From Acidaminococcus sp050873445 (lineage in GTDB: Bacteria; Bacillota; Negativicutes; Acidaminococcales; Acidaminococcaceae): 64,000 nucleotides of DNA. The position numbers were made by a program, and so were the translations under genes. Position 1 is the stretch's first letter. Every line of letters begins with the position of its first letter. This document shows positions 27,036-35,986 of the stretch, piece after piece. Location of the stretch: the NCBI RefSeq assembly GCF_050873445.1, contig NZ_JBNMIU010000006.1, positions 1-64,000 on the forward strand. Reading direction: 5' to 3'. The notes beneath the pieces are model-generated. The model did not search any database. It was not told where the DNA came from and saw nothing but the letters and a program-made list of their open reading frames with translations.

Positions 27036-27047
27036 CGGAACGATATC

Positions 27048-27092
27048 TGAAAAGGCTGTTGTACACTTCGTGTGCAGCAGTCTTTTTTTGAT
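27048..27092 (+). terminator. Terminator after the first AbgT gene
   Basis: AAAGGCTGTTGTACAC (27051-27066) pairs with GTGTGCAGCAGTCTTT (27070-27085), loop TTC, then a T-run. Confidence 0.9.
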
Positions 27093-27309
27093 GGGATAAT
27101 CATAGCATGTCCGTCTGAAATAGACTTTTCTTCAGAAAATAATTTAAATTCCAACAAATTTATTGGCCTTTTTGGTATAATGCAGGGGAACCCTTATAAC
27201 AAATGCAACAAAAGATGGAAAACCCTGCTCCACCAAGCGCTTCACTCTTCCTGCCGGGAAAACAGGGGAGTCCCTGCAGTATGGAATGTACCAAGGAGGT
27301 TTCACATTC

Positions 27310-28866
27310 ATGGCATCAAAAATGGCATCCCAGAATCCACCCAAAATCAGTCTGCTGGACCGGTTCCTGAACACGGTTGAACGGGTCTGCAACAAACTGC
27401 CGCCCCCGGCGATTTTATTCGGCATCTTGTTCATCATCACGGCCGTGGTGGGGGCAATCTGCACCCAGGCGGGGTTTGCCCTGGAAAATCCCGCCTCCCA
27501 TAAGATCGTGGCATCCCAGAACTTCTTTACCAAAGCCGGCATCCAGTGGCTGCTCAGTACCCTGGTGAAAAATTTCACCGGATTCGCACCGTTGGGCCTT
27601 GTCATCACCATGACCCTGGCCATCGGGTTCTGCGAAGAAAGCGGCATGCTGGCAGCGCTGCTGCGGCGCTGTATGAAAAACGTGCCGCCCTCCCTGGTGC
27701 CGTTCATCGTCGCTTTCCTGGGGGTCTGCGGCAACATTGCCTCCGATACGGCGATGGTGGTGATCCCGCCCCTGGCGGCAGTGGCCTACATTGGCGTGCG
27801 GAAACATCCGGTAGTAGGCATGATGGTAGGCTTTGCCGGAGCGGAAGCCGGTTTCGGAGCCAATTTGATGATCGCCGGCACCGACTCCCTGTTGCAGGGT
27901 CTGACCAACCAGGCCATCGATGGCTTTTTCGGCAGGGCCGGGGTGTTCGCTGTGGATGTGACCTGCAACTGGTATTTCATGCTGGCTTCCACTTTTTTGT
28001 GTGCTCTGATCATCGGGCTGGTGTCCATCAAAGTGGTGGAACCCCGGTTCGGGGTTTATGACGGGCCAGGCTGCGATGAAGAACTGGGCGATGTGACGGA
28101 ACTGGAGCGGAAGGGACTGAATCGGGCTGGTCTGGTGACGCTGCTGTACATCGCCGTGCTGGCGGCGGGCTTCTTCACCGGCATCCTGTCCAGGGACGGC
28201 CATACTTTCGTTGGGTCGCCGCTCCTGAAGGGGCTGATCCCGCTGCTGTTCTTCCTGTTCACGCTGGCCGGTCTTGCCTATGGCTTCACCACCGGTTCCT
28301 TCAAGACCATCAAAGATATCAACAAGGCCATGGTGAAGCAGATGAGCGGCATGGGTGCTTTTGTGGTGTTCTGCTTCTTCTGCGGCCAGTTCCAGGCTCT
28401 GTTCAGCTGGACCCATCTGGGTACGCTGATCGCCATCGGAGGGGCTGACTTTTTGGAGAGTGTGGGCTTTACGGGCCTGCCCATGTGCGTGATCTTTGTC
28501 ATCATCACCAGTATCGTGAACATCTTCATGTCTTCCGGGTCCGCCAAGTGGGCCATCTTCGCACCCATCTTCATCCCCATGTTCATGCTGCTGGGGTACC
28601 ATCCCGGTTATACCCAGCTGCTATATCGTCTGGGGGATTCTCCCACCAACTGCTTTACGCCCATGAATCCCTATTTATGGATGATCCTGAGCGTGGCCCA
28701 GGAAAAATACATGCCCAAGGCGGCCATCGGCACCCTGGTATCCAACCTGATCCCCATTGCCGTGGTACTGCAGATTGTCTGGATCCTCTTCCTTGTGATC
28801 TGGATGACCCTGGGGCTGCCCATCGGGCCGGGCGTGGAAATGGCCATGCCGACGGGGATCCTGTAA
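27310..28866 (+). CDS. AbgT-family transporter, second copy
   Basis: 518 residues from ATG 27310, nine bases after AAGGAGGT; an earlier in-frame ATG at 27286 precedes that Shine-Dalgarno. It is a close paralogue of the gene at 25491: nearly every membrane segment matches, e.g. DRFLNTVERVCNKLPPPAIL against DRFLNTIETVCNKLPPPAIL, and GDSPTNCFTPMNPYLWM. The two differ mainly in the loop around residues 245-275 and at the ends. A terminator separates them, so each is expressed independently. This looks like a tandem duplication followed by divergence of substrate or regulation. Confidence 0.88.
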   Translation: MASKMASQNPPKISLLDRFLNTVERVCNKLPPPAILFGILFIITAVVGAICTQAGFALENPASHKIVASQNFFTKAGIQWLLSTLVKNFTGFAPLGLVITMTLAIGFCEESGMLAALLRRCMKNVPPSLVPFIVAFLGVCGNIASDTAMVVIPPLAAVAYIGVRKHPVVGMMVGFAGAEAGFGANLMIAGTDSLLQGLTNQAIDGFFGRAGVFAVDVTCNWYFMLASTFLCALIIGLVSIKVVEPRFGVYDGPGCDEELGDVTELERKGLNRAGLVTLLYIAVLAAGFFTGILSRDGHTFVGSPLLKGLIPLLFFLFTLAGLAYGFTTGSFKTIKDINKAMVKQMSGMGAFVVFCFFCGQFQALFSWTHLGTLIAIGGADFLESVGFTGLPMCVIFVIITSIVNIFMSSGSAKWAIFAPIFIPMFMLLGYHPGYTQLLYRLGDSPTNCFTPMNPYLWMILSVAQEKYMPKAAIGTLVSNLIPIAVVLQIVWILFLVIWMTLGLPIGPGVEMAMPTGIL

Positions 28867-28904
28867 AAGAAGCAGCCAGACCGCCGTCGTGAGGGATTAT
28901 AGGG

Positions 28905-28962
28905 AATCGTAGGGGTCTACCAAGATTTTTGCCGCAGGCAAAATATCGCCCGGTAGACCCGC
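28905..28962. repeat. Dispersed intergenic hairpin repeat, copy 2
   Basis: CGTAGGGGTCTACCAAGATT to GGTAGACCC, with an inner TTTTTGCC-GCA-GGCAAAA hairpin. Its inner 33 bases equal those at 42846-42878, but the outer arms are GGGTCTACC/GGTAGACCC instead of GGGCGCACC/GGTGCGCCC. Confidence 0.85.
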
Positions 28963-28982
28963 CAGGCTCCGTTGTATTCGTA

Positions 28983-29029
28983 GGGGGCTATGAGGAAATG
29001 AATCTATATTTCTTCATAGCTCCTTTTTC
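28983..29029 (+). terminator. Terminator before ecfA1
   Basis: GGGGCTATGAGGAAATG pairs with ATTTCTTCATAGCTCC around AATCTAT, followed by TTTTT. Confidence 0.85.
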
Positions 29030-29032
29030 TAT

Positions 29033-29062
29033 TTGACTACATAGAGTAAACAAAGATATAAT
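29033..29062 (+). promoter_or_regulatory. Promoter of the ecfA1-ecfA2-ecfT-truA operon
   Basis: TTGACT (29033-29038), 18 bp, TATAAT (29057-29062). The short leader places the start of transcription near 29069, close to the Shine-Dalgarno GGAGG. Confidence 0.75.
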
Positions 29063-29082
29063 TTATCTTTATGGAGGTTGTT

Positions 29083-29919
29083 ATGGAACCGATTATTGAA
29101 ACCAAAAACCTGACCCATACCTATGTGGATGGGCAGAATCAGGAAATGACGGCACTGGATGGAATCAACCTGTCCATCATGCCCGGGGAATTCGTGGCCA
29201 TCATCGGGACCAACGGCAGCGGCAAATCCACCCTGGCCCGTCATTTCAACGGCCTGCTTGCGCCTACCAGCGGTCATTGTCTGGTGGCGGGCCTTGATAC
29301 AGCAAATGAAGAGAATCTTTGGCCGGTGCGGCAGACGGTGGGTATGGTGTTCCAGAACCCGGACAACCAGATCGTGGCCGCCATCGTGGAAGAAGATGTG
29401 GCCTTTGGCCTGGAAAACATCGGAGTCCCCGGTCCGGAAATCCGTCCCCGGGTGGAAAAAGCCCTGGCGGCAGTGGATATGCTGGAATATGCCAAACGGG
29501 CTCCCCACCGGCTCTCCGGCGGCCAGAAACAGCGGGTGGCCATTGCCGGGGTACTGGCTCTGGAACCCCGGTGCATCGTTTTTGACGAACCTACGGCCAT
29601 GCTGGATCCACGGGGCCGGAAGGAAATCGTCAGCACGGTGCTGAAGCTGAACAGGGAAAAGCATATCACCATCGTGTACATTACCCATAAAATGGAAGAA
29701 GCCATCCTGGCGGACCGGATCATTGCCATGAAGAAGGGCAAAATTGTGCTCCAGGGTACGCCCGGGGAAGTGTTCACCCAGGTGGACCGGATCCGGGGCC
29801 TTGGCCTGGAATGTCCGCTGGCGGCCGAAGTAGCGGACGCCCTGGGGAAACAGGGCCACAAGCTGCCGCCCATCATTACCCATAAGGAGTTGTGTGAAGC
29901 ATTATGTCCATCCAAGTAG
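29083..29919 (+). CDS. ecfA1: ECF transporter ATPase EcfA1
   Basis: 278 residues from ATG 29083 (six bases after GGAGG; the ATG at 29071 overlaps this Shine-Dalgarno). ABC motifs: Walker A GTNGSGKST (about 43), Q-loop MVFQNPDNQI, signature LSGGQKQRVAIAG, Walker B CIVFDEPTAMLD and the switch TH. The DNQ motif after the Q-loop is typical of cobalt/ECF-type ATPases. It pairs with EcfA2 and EcfT in the energising module shared by several vitamin-specific S-components; one candidate S-component lies at 42904-43464. Confidence 0.95.
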   Translation: MEPIIETKNLTHTYVDGQNQEMTALDGINLSIMPGEFVAIIGTNGSGKSTLARHFNGLLAPTSGHCLVAGLDTANEENLWPVRQTVGMVFQNPDNQIVAAIVEEDVAFGLENIGVPGPEIRPRVEKALAAVDMLEYAKRAPHRLSGGQKQRVAIAGVLALEPRCIVFDEPTAMLDPRGRKEIVSTVLKLNREKHITIVYITHKMEEAILADRIIAMKKGKIVLQGTPGEVFTQVDRIRGLGLECPLAAEVADALGKQGHKLPPIITHKELCEALCPSK

Positions 29920-30767
29920 ACCATGTGTCCTATAGCTATATGATGCACACCAGCCTGGAAAAGAAGGCCCTGGATGATGTGAGCTTTACCCTGGAAAAAG
30001 GGGAATTCGTGGCCCTGATCGGTCACACGGGCAGCGGAAAATCCACCCTGGCCGAACACCTGAACGGCCTGCTCCATCCGGCCAGTGGCCGGGTGCTGGT
30101 GGACGGAGTGGACCTGGCGGCCAGTACGCCGGAAGCCCGGGCGGCCCGGAACCGGGTGGGTATGGTGTTCCAGTATCCGGAACACCAGCTGTTCGCCGAA
30201 ACCATCTATGAAGATATTGCTTTTGGCCCCCGGAACCAGGGCAAGGATGAACAGGAAGTGGACCGGGCTATCCGCAGTGCCATGGAATTCGTAGATCTGG
30301 ATTTCGATACCTTTGCCCAGAGATCCCCCTTCCAGCTGTCCGGCGGTCAGATGCGCCGGGTGGCCATCGCCGGTGTGGTGGCCATGGAGCCCGATTACCT
30401 GATCATGGACGAGCCCAGTGCCGGTCTTGATCCCATCAGCAGGGACAGCATCTTCCAGCAGCTGCAGAAAATCTTCAGCAAACGGAAGATGGGGGTGCTG
30501 CTGATCACCCACAGCATGGAAGAAGCGGCCCAGTACGCCAGCCGTCTGCTGGTCATGAGCGACAGCAGGCTGCAGCTGGACGGTCCGGCCCGGGAGCTGT
30601 TCACCCACGACCGGGAAAAGCTCCAGTCCCTTTCCGTGGATGTGCCGGAAAGCGTGAAGCTGGCAGACGAGCTGCGCCAGCAGGGCCTGCCCATCGAAGG
30701 GACGCCTCTGACGAAAGACGAACTGATCCGGACCATTGACAAAGCAAAGGGGTGGAAAGTATGCTGA
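29904..30767 (+). CDS. ecfA2: ECF transporter ATPase EcfA2
   Basis: 287 residues, starting at ATG 29904 and overlapping ecfA1 by 16 bases. Walker A GHTGSGKST (about 40), Q-loop MVFQYPEHQLF, signature LSGGQMRRVAIAG, Walker B LIMDEPSAGLD. The YPEHQLF variant distinguishes EcfA2 from EcfA1. It is translationally coupled to its partner. Confidence 0.95.
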   Translation: MSIQVDHVSYSYMMHTSLEKKALDDVSFTLEKGEFVALIGHTGSGKSTLAEHLNGLLHPASGRVLVDGVDLAASTPEARAARNRVGMVFQYPEHQLFAETIYEDIAFGPRNQGKDEQEVDRAIRSAMEFVDLDFDTFAQRSPFQLSGGQMRRVAIAGVVAMEPDYLIMDEPSAGLDPISRDSIFQQLQKIFSKRKMGVLLITHSMEEAAQYASRLLVMSDSRLQLDGPARELFTHDREKLQSLSVDVPESVKLADELRQQGLPIEGTPLTKDELIRTIDKAKGWKVC

Positions 30768-31567
30768 CCGATATTACGCTGGGACAGTACTACCCCGGTG
30801 AATCCTGCATCCATCACCTGGATCCCCGGACGAAGATCCTGGCGGTACTGTTCTATATGGTCATGGTGTTCCTGGCAGAGACGCCGCTGTCCTACGGCGT
30901 CCTGATCGGGTTCCTGGTGGTGGGGGCCATTCTGGCCAAACTGCCGCCGGGGCTGCTGCTGCGGTCCATCAAACCGCTCTGGATCATCATCCTGCTGACC
31001 ATGGTGATCCATTTCGTCACGGATCCCGGGGAGGTCCTGTGGCAGTGGAAATTCATCCATGTTACGAAAGAAGGCATCGTGCTGGGGGTGAAGATGTCCC
31101 TGCGGCTGGTCCTGCTGCTTCTGGTGTCGTCCCTGATGACGTTCACCACCTCGCCCATCGTGCTGACGGACGGCATCGAATCCCTGCTGCGGCCCTTTAA
31201 GAAAATCGGGGTGCCGGCCCATGAACTGGCCATGATGATGACCATCGCTCTCCGGTTCATCCCTACCCTGCTGGAGGAAACGGACCGGATCATGAAGGCC
31301 CAAATGTCCCGGGGTGCGGATTTCACTTCCGGCAACATCATGAAGCGGGCAAAGAACATGCTGCCCATTCTGATCCCCCTGTTCATCTCTTCCTTCCGGC
31401 GGGCGGATGAACTGGCCCTTGCCATGGAAGCCCGGTGCTACCGGGGCGGAGAAGGCCGTACCCGGATGCACGAGCTGGTCTACGGCAGGAACGATGCCAT
31501 GGCAGCCCTGGTGCTGCTGGCCCTGTTCGCCGTTATGTCATTTCTGAAATGGGGGCTGCCGGCATGA
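30761..31567 (+). CDS. ecfT: ECF transporter transmembrane subunit EcfT
   Basis: 268 residues from ATG 30761, overlapping the end of ecfA2 by 7 bases. It begins MLTDITLGQYYPGESCIHHL, the usual EcfT start, followed by LDPRTKIL. Four to six membrane helices are predicted. Two Ala-Arg-Gly-type coupling helices that contact the ATPases appear as MSRGADF and MEARCYRGG. It is the shared scaffold that binds exchangeable S-components. Confidence 0.95.
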   Translation: MLTDITLGQYYPGESCIHHLDPRTKILAVLFYMVMVFLAETPLSYGVLIGFLVVGAILAKLPPGLLLRSIKPLWIIILLTMVIHFVTDPGEVLWQWKFIHVTKEGIVLGVKMSLRLVLLLLVSSLMTFTTSPIVLTDGIESLLRPFKKIGVPAHELAMMMTIALRFIPTLLEETDRIMKAQMSRGADFTSGNIMKRAKNMLPILIPLFISSFRRADELALAMEARCYRGGEGRTRMHELVYGRNDAMAALVLLALFAVMSFLKWGLPA

Positions 31568-32301
31568 CCCGTACCATCAAGGCCATCGTGGCCTATGACG
31601 GCACCAATTACCAGGGATTCCAGCGGCAGAAGAACGGGGTAGGGGTCCAGCAGGTGCTGGAAAAGGCCCTGACGGAAGTACTGCGGGAGCCCATCCTGAT
31701 CAAGGCGGCCGGGCGAACGGATGCCGGGGTCCATGCTCTGGGCCAGGTGATTTCCTTCACCACCAGTTCACGGATTCCTCCGGAGAACTACCGGCGGGCC
31801 CTGGAGCCCCACCTGCCCCCGGATATCGCCGTACGGGAGGCATTCTGCGCTCCTGACGACTTCCACGCCCGGTTCGATGCCGTGGATAAGACCTACCAGT
31901 ACAGGCTGCTGTATTCCCCCCTGCCCGACCCTACCCAGCGGAATACCACCTGGGAGTTCCGGGAAAAAGTGGATGTGGAACGGATGAACGAGGCGGCGGC
32001 CCTGCTGCTGGGAAAGCACGACTTTACGTCTTTCAAGAACCAGGGCAGCCAGGATACCTCCCCGGTGCGGACTCTGACGGAAGCCCGCTGGGTACAGGAC
32101 GGGGATCTGTACACCTTTACCATCACCGGGGACGGGTTCCTGTACCGGATGGTGCGGAACATCGTAGGATGCCTGGTGCGGGTGGGCACCGGAAATTGGG
32201 ACAAAGAAGATTTTGCCCGGGTGATGGCGGCTAAAAATCGGAAACAGGCCGGCATGGCTGCCCCACCGCAGGGATTGTATCTGATGCATGTAAGTTATTG
32301 A
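31564..32301 (+). CDS. truA: tRNA pseudouridine(38-40) synthase
   Basis: 245 residues, starting at ATG 31564 in an ATGA overlap with ecfT. The catalytic Asp53 lies in AAGRTDAGVHALGQ. Other family segments are AYDGTNYQGFQRQ, FHARFDAVDKTY and GDGFLYRMVRNIVG. It modifies uridines 38-40 in the anticodon arm of several tRNAs. The gene order ecfA1-ecfA2-ecfT-truA is conserved in Firmicutes, here without the flanking rplQ and rplM. Confidence 0.97.
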   Translation: MTRTIKAIVAYDGTNYQGFQRQKNGVGVQQVLEKALTEVLREPILIKAAGRTDAGVHALGQVISFTTSSRIPPENYRRALEPHLPPDIAVREAFCAPDDFHARFDAVDKTYQYRLLYSPLPDPTQRNTTWEFREKVDVERMNEAAALLLGKHDFTSFKNQGSQDTSPVRTLTEARWVQDGDLYTFTITGDGFLYRMVRNIVGCLVRVGTGNWDKEDFARVMAAKNRKQAGMAAPPQGLYLMHVSY

Positions 32302-32335
32302 GAAGGGATTGCTTCGGCAGTTCCTTCTTTTTTGC
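32300..32335 (+). terminator. Terminator of the ecf-truA operon
   Basis: GAAGGGATTGC and GCAGTTCCTTC enclose a TTCG loop, followed by a T-run. Confidence 0.9.
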
Positions 32336-32440
32336 TATTCATTAAAGCTATAAGAACCCATAACTTCAGCCTATTTGCGCTATAGCAAAAGATAGGGTAA
32401 ACTAACAAATGAGTATTTTATAAAGAAGGGAAGTTTTAGA

Positions 32441-34345
32441 ATGAAAGATGTGTGGAACAAGCGCCTGACTGCCGCTGTATTGACGGCTGTGCTGGGCGGC
32501 GGCACTTCCGTGGTATGGGCTGCGCAGCAGGCCAAGGCAGAAGAACCTGCCCAGGAAATCGTGATCACGGCCAACCGGCTGAAGAACCAGAAAGTGGATA
32601 CGCCGGCGGATGTCACGGTGATCACCAGCCAGCAGATTTCCGACCGGGGATACCGCACCGTAACGGATGCCCTGGAAGACGTGCCGGGGGCACGGGTGAT
32701 GCAGAACGGGGTCGGTGCCTATGAATCCCATATTATCCTCAATGGGGATGAACGGGTGCTGGTCCTGGTGGACGGCCGCCGGTTCAACAACAGCATGGGC
32801 AGTATGACCAAAGCTACTTTTGATGCCCATACCCTGCCTCCTGTGGACATGATTGAAAAAATCGAAGTGGTGAAGGGCGGGGCCTCCACCCTGTACGGAG
32901 CGGATGCCGTCGGCGGCGTCATTAACATCATTACCAAGACGCCGGAGGAAACCACCGGCAAGATCCGGGTGGGCTATGGCTCCTGGGGCAACCAGGACCT
33001 GGGCGTGTCCGTAGGCGGCAAAGTGGATAAGACAGGCATCCAGGTGGCCGCCAGCCGGAACAAGGCCTCTTATTTTAAATACAAGGACAAGAATGGGGAT
33101 ACGAAGAAATGGCCGGGCCAGTCCAACTATACCCAGGACAACCTGTCTCTGAAACTGACCCAGGAGCTCACTCCTTCCGATGGACTGACTTTGAACTATG
33201 ACTACTCCAATATGGAAGGATGGAATCCGTCTGATGTAAATCACAATATTAAATACCTTTCTCATTTGAATAAGAAAACCAATAATGTGGGCCTGCGCTA
33301 CGACTGGAACCGGGCTGCCAGAAATCATGGCTATTTACAAACCTATCGAAACTATACCAGTTACTATAATCAGGGTGGCATGGACGAAACTGACTGGGGA
33401 ATCGAAGGTCAGCAGAACTTCGTCCTGTCCGACACCAACACCCTGGTAGGCGGTCTGGAATACCGGGATGCCAAAGCTCATAACGAAAAGGCCTATACAG
33501 GGAAGAAGGGGTATAACAACAAGGCCATCTTCCTGCAGGACCAGTGGCAGTTTGCACCGACATGGCAATTGAACACGGGTGTGCGGTATGATGACCATAG
33601 TAAAGCTGGTAACCGGACTACGGGCAGCGCTGCCATCAACAAGAAGTTCAGCAAGGACAGCAATGCCTACTTCTCCTGGAACCAGGTGTTCCGGACTCCG
33701 ACCACAGATGATTTATACTACGATTATGTAGATCCTGATTATGGTACGAAATCTGTGGGGAATGAAAACCTGAAGGCTGAAACCGGGAATGTGTACAGCC
33801 TGGGCTATAACTTCAAGCTGGATCCCAAGACGGATGTAAGCGTCAATGGCTTCTACAGCAACCTGCACAATGCTATTAACTGGAAGTATACTAACTACGT
33901 TGGCTACGTTGAAAACATTGACCGGCAGAAGAAACGGGGCCTGTCCCTGTCCTTCGTTCATCACCTGAACAAACTGTGGGATGTGGACGCCGCCTATACC
34001 TACGTAAAGGTGGAGAACGACCGGAACGATGCCGGCTATGTACGGGACGACAACTATGCGCCCAACTACTACCAGGCCGGTGTACGGTATCACGACACCA
34101 AATGGAATCTGGATCTGCGGGGCCGGGCAGCCAATGGGCTGAGCAAGGCCAGCTATGGGGAACAGCGGTATTTGACCCTGGATTTCATCGCCCGGTATAA
34201 ATTCGACCAGAACTGGACCGGCTTTGCCAACTTCTACAACCTGAACAACGCAGCCTATGCAGAACAGGGCGGCGTGGTGAACGGCCAGGACAGCTATCCC
34301 ATGCCCGGCCGCCGCATCATCGTCGGGGCAGAATATACGTTCTAA
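32441..34345 (+). CDS. TonB-dependent outer-membrane receptor
   Basis: 634 residues. It has a signal peptide (residues 1 to about 32, ending VVWAA), a TonB box EIVITANRL (about 39-47), and a plug domain (about 50-165) with VTDALEDVPGARV, VLVDGRRFNN and VKGGASTLYGADAVGGVINI. A 22-strand barrel ends in a terminal Phe (IIVGAEYTF) as required for BAM recognition. Length and plug resemble BtuB/CirA-type receptors, so cobalamin or an iron chelate are plausible ligands, but none of the neighbours identifies it and I see no cobalamin riboswitch or clear Fur box. It shows that the organism has an outer membrane. Confidence 0.93.
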   Translation: MKDVWNKRLTAAVLTAVLGGGTSVVWAAQQAKAEEPAQEIVITANRLKNQKVDTPADVTVITSQQISDRGYRTVTDALEDVPGARVMQNGVGAYESHIILNGDERVLVLVDGRRFNNSMGSMTKATFDAHTLPPVDMIEKIEVVKGGASTLYGADAVGGVINIITKTPEETTGKIRVGYGSWGNQDLGVSVGGKVDKTGIQVAASRNKASYFKYKDKNGDTKKWPGQSNYTQDNLSLKLTQELTPSDGLTLNYDYSNMEGWNPSDVNHNIKYLSHLNKKTNNVGLRYDWNRAARNHGYLQTYRNYTSYYNQGGMDETDWGIEGQQNFVLSDTNTLVGGLEYRDAKAHNEKAYTGKKGYNNKAIFLQDQWQFAPTWQLNTGVRYDDHSKAGNRTTGSAAINKKFSKDSNAYFSWNQVFRTPTTDDLYYDYVDPDYGTKSVGNENLKAETGNVYSLGYNFKLDPKTDVSVNGFYSNLHNAINWKYTNYVGYVENIDRQKKRGLSLSFVHHLNKLWDVDAAYTYVKVENDRNDAGYVRDDNYAPNYYQAGVRYHDTKWNLDLRGRAANGLSKASYGEQRYLTLDFIARYKFDQNWTGFANFYNLNNAAYAEQGGVVNGQDSYPMPGRRIIVGAEYTF

Positions 34346-34354
34346 AATATAGAA

Positions 34355-34676
34355 CTGTCGGGCCGGGGACGGGCGCACCGGGCGACACGGCTGACGCCGG
34401 TTTTGGTACGCCCCTACGGCGTGAAAGCGAGTGTTCGATGCCGGTCCGTAGGGGCTTACCAAGGGTCCCGAAGGGATCCCGCCGGTAAGCCCATCCCTGG
34501 CCTCCCGCAGGGCATATTCATTCAAAGTCGGCGTCAGCTGGCTTCCATAGGCTAGTGACTGCGGACTAGTGACTCAAATCATTCATTGATAAGTGACTGG
34601 CTGTGGGCCAGTCACTTATTGCATTCCCTACAGTTTATGTTATAATAAAAAACGTAAAAACCTGATATCACACATT
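34355..34676. repeat. Gene-free stretch: two dispersed repeat copies and a perfect 13-bp hairpin
   Basis: Copy 3 (about 34361-34420, minus orientation) and copy 4 (34444-34502, arms GGGCTTACC/GGTAAGCCC) of the intergenic hairpin family lie back to back. They are followed by a short duplication of CTAGTGACTGCGGA-type sequence near 34550-34573, and a perfect inverted repeat ATAAGTGACTGGC (34589-34601)/GCCAGTCACTTAT (34607-34619). The last has no T-run. A TATAAT at about 34640-34645 probably belongs to the ribD promoter. Confidence 0.75.
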
Positions 34677-34781
34677 GTCTTTGGGGAGGGGCGAAAATCC
34701 CTACCGGCGGTAAAGTCCGCGAGCTTTGGCACGAATCGGTGGAATTCCGATACCGACAGTATAGTCTGGATGAGAAAAGAC
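34677..34781 (+). promoter_or_regulatory. FMN riboswitch (RFN element)
   Basis: The conserved core blocks are present in order: GGGGAGGGGCGAAAATCCC, TACCGGCGGTAAAGTCCGCG, GGAATTCCGATACCGACAGT and TAGTCTGGATGAGA. P1 is closed by GTCTTT (34677-34682) and AAAGAC (34776-34781). It binds flavin mononucleotide and controls the riboflavin synthesis operon that follows, through the terminator at 34803. Confidence 0.97.
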
Positions 34782-34802
34782 AGCGCTGGAATTTGCTGGT
34801 TT

Positions 34803-34838
34803 GCCGTGCTATCCTTCCCCGGGTGGCACGGCTTTTTG
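34803..34838 (+). terminator. Riboswitch-controlled terminator before ribD
   Basis: GCCGTGC (34803-34809) and GCACGGC (34826-34832), followed by T5, form the expression platform of the FMN riboswitch; termination is expected when FMN is bound. Confidence 0.88.
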
Positions 34839-34867
34839 TTGAATCTGGAAAGAAAGCGGGTGAGTCT

Positions 34868-35986
34868 GTGACAGACGAAGAATACATGCAAATGGCCCTG
34901 GATCTGGCTGAAAAAGCCCGGGGCTGCACCAGTCCCAATCCTCTGGTGGGCTGCGTCATCGTAAGCCCTGAGGGCAGGATCGTAGGCAAAGGCTATCATC
35001 ACAAGGCAGGCCAGCCCCATGCGGAGATCATGGCCATGCGGGATGCGGACAATCAGGTGGCAGGCTGCACGGCCTATGTGACGCTGGAGCCCTGCTCCCA
35101 TACGGGCCGCACCGGTCCCTGCTGCGAAGCCCTGATCAAGGCGGGCATCAAAAAAGTGGTGGCGGCGGCCGATGACCCCAATCCGAAAGTTTCCGGCCGC
35201 GGGTTTGCCCGGTTGCAGGAAGCGGGCGTGGAAGTGGTCCGGGGCGTATTGGCCGACAAGGCTTATCGCCAGAATGAGGTGTTCATGCACTGGATGACCA
35301 CCGGACGTCCTTTCGTGGCGTTGAAATACGCCATGACCCTGGACGGGAAGATCGCTACGGCTTCCGGGGATTCCAAATGGATCACCAATGAACAGTCCCG
35401 GACTTATGCCCATCATCTGCGCAGTATCTATGACTGCATCCTGGTGGGCAAGAACACGGTGCTCAACGATGACCCATCCCTGACCTGCCGACTGGCGGAA
35501 GGGAAGAACCCGCTGCGCATCGTACTGGACAGCCACTGCCAGCTGCCCATGGACCGGAAGGTGTTCACCGACGGGGCGGCCGAGACCCTGCTGGTGACTT
35601 CCTGCCGGGCGGATGCCGACAAGGTGGCGGCCTTCCAGAAACTGGATCAGGTCACCGTATGGCAGCTCCCGGAAAAACAGGGGACCCTGGATCTGGGCAT
35701 CCTGCTGGACAAGCTGGGCAAGGCCGAAAAGACCAGCGTGCTGGTGGAAGGCGGCAGCCAGGTCCATGGCACGTTCATTGACCAGAAACTGGCCCAGCGG
35801 GTATATGCCTTCATCGCTCCCTGCCTCATCGGGGGGCGGCGGAACCTGACGGCCATCGGCGGCCGGGGCGCACGCACCATGGAGCAGCGGATGACTCTGC
35901 TGGAACCTCACTATGAGGCCTTCGGCACCGATCTGATGGTCACGGGTCTTCTGGAAAGGAGCTGGAGACCATGTTCACAGGACTGA
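34868..35986 (+). CDS. ribD: Riboflavin biosynthesis bifunctional deaminase/reductase RibD
   Basis: 372 residues from GTG 34868, spaced five bases from GGGTGAG and after the riboswitch terminator; the frame is open further upstream through the riboswitch, which is not coding. The deaminase domain (about 1-145) shows the zinc ligands HAEIMAM and PCSHTGRTGPCC. The reductase domain (about 150-372) has VALKYAMTLDGKIAT and VEGGSQVHG. It catalyses the second and third steps from GTP to riboflavin. The end overlaps ribE by 16 bases. Confidence 0.95.
   Translation: MTDEEYMQMALDLAEKARGCTSPNPLVGCVIVSPEGRIVGKGYHHKAGQPHAEIMAMRDADNQVAGCTAYVTLEPCSHTGRTGPCCEALIKAGIKKVVAAADDPNPKVSGRGFARLQEAGVEVVRGVLADKAYRQNEVFMHWMTTGRPFVALKYAMTLDGKIATASGDSKWITNEQSRTYAHHLRSIYDCILVGKNTVLNDDPSLTCRLAEGKNPLRIVLDSHCQLPMDRKVFTDGAAETLLVTSCRADADKVAAFQKLDQVTVWQLPEKQGTLDLGILLDKLGKAEKTSVLVEGGSQVHGTFIDQKLAQRVYAFIAPCLIGGRRNLTAIGGRGARTMEQRMTLLEPHYEAFGTDLMVTGLLERSWRPCSQD

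Noticed and set aside
32336..32440. Fur box or cobalamin riboswitch before the TonB receptor
   Set aside because: The leader is short and contains neither a GATAATGAT-type site nor B12-box sequence that I can see.
34589..34619. Perfect 13-bp hairpin as terminator of the TonB receptor gene
   Set aside because: It lies about 240 bases downstream and has no T-run, so it is listed only as a structural repeat.
34739..34867. Coding extension of ribD through the riboswitch
   Set aside because: The stretch is the FMN riboswitch and its terminator; the GTG at 34868 gives the family-standard start.
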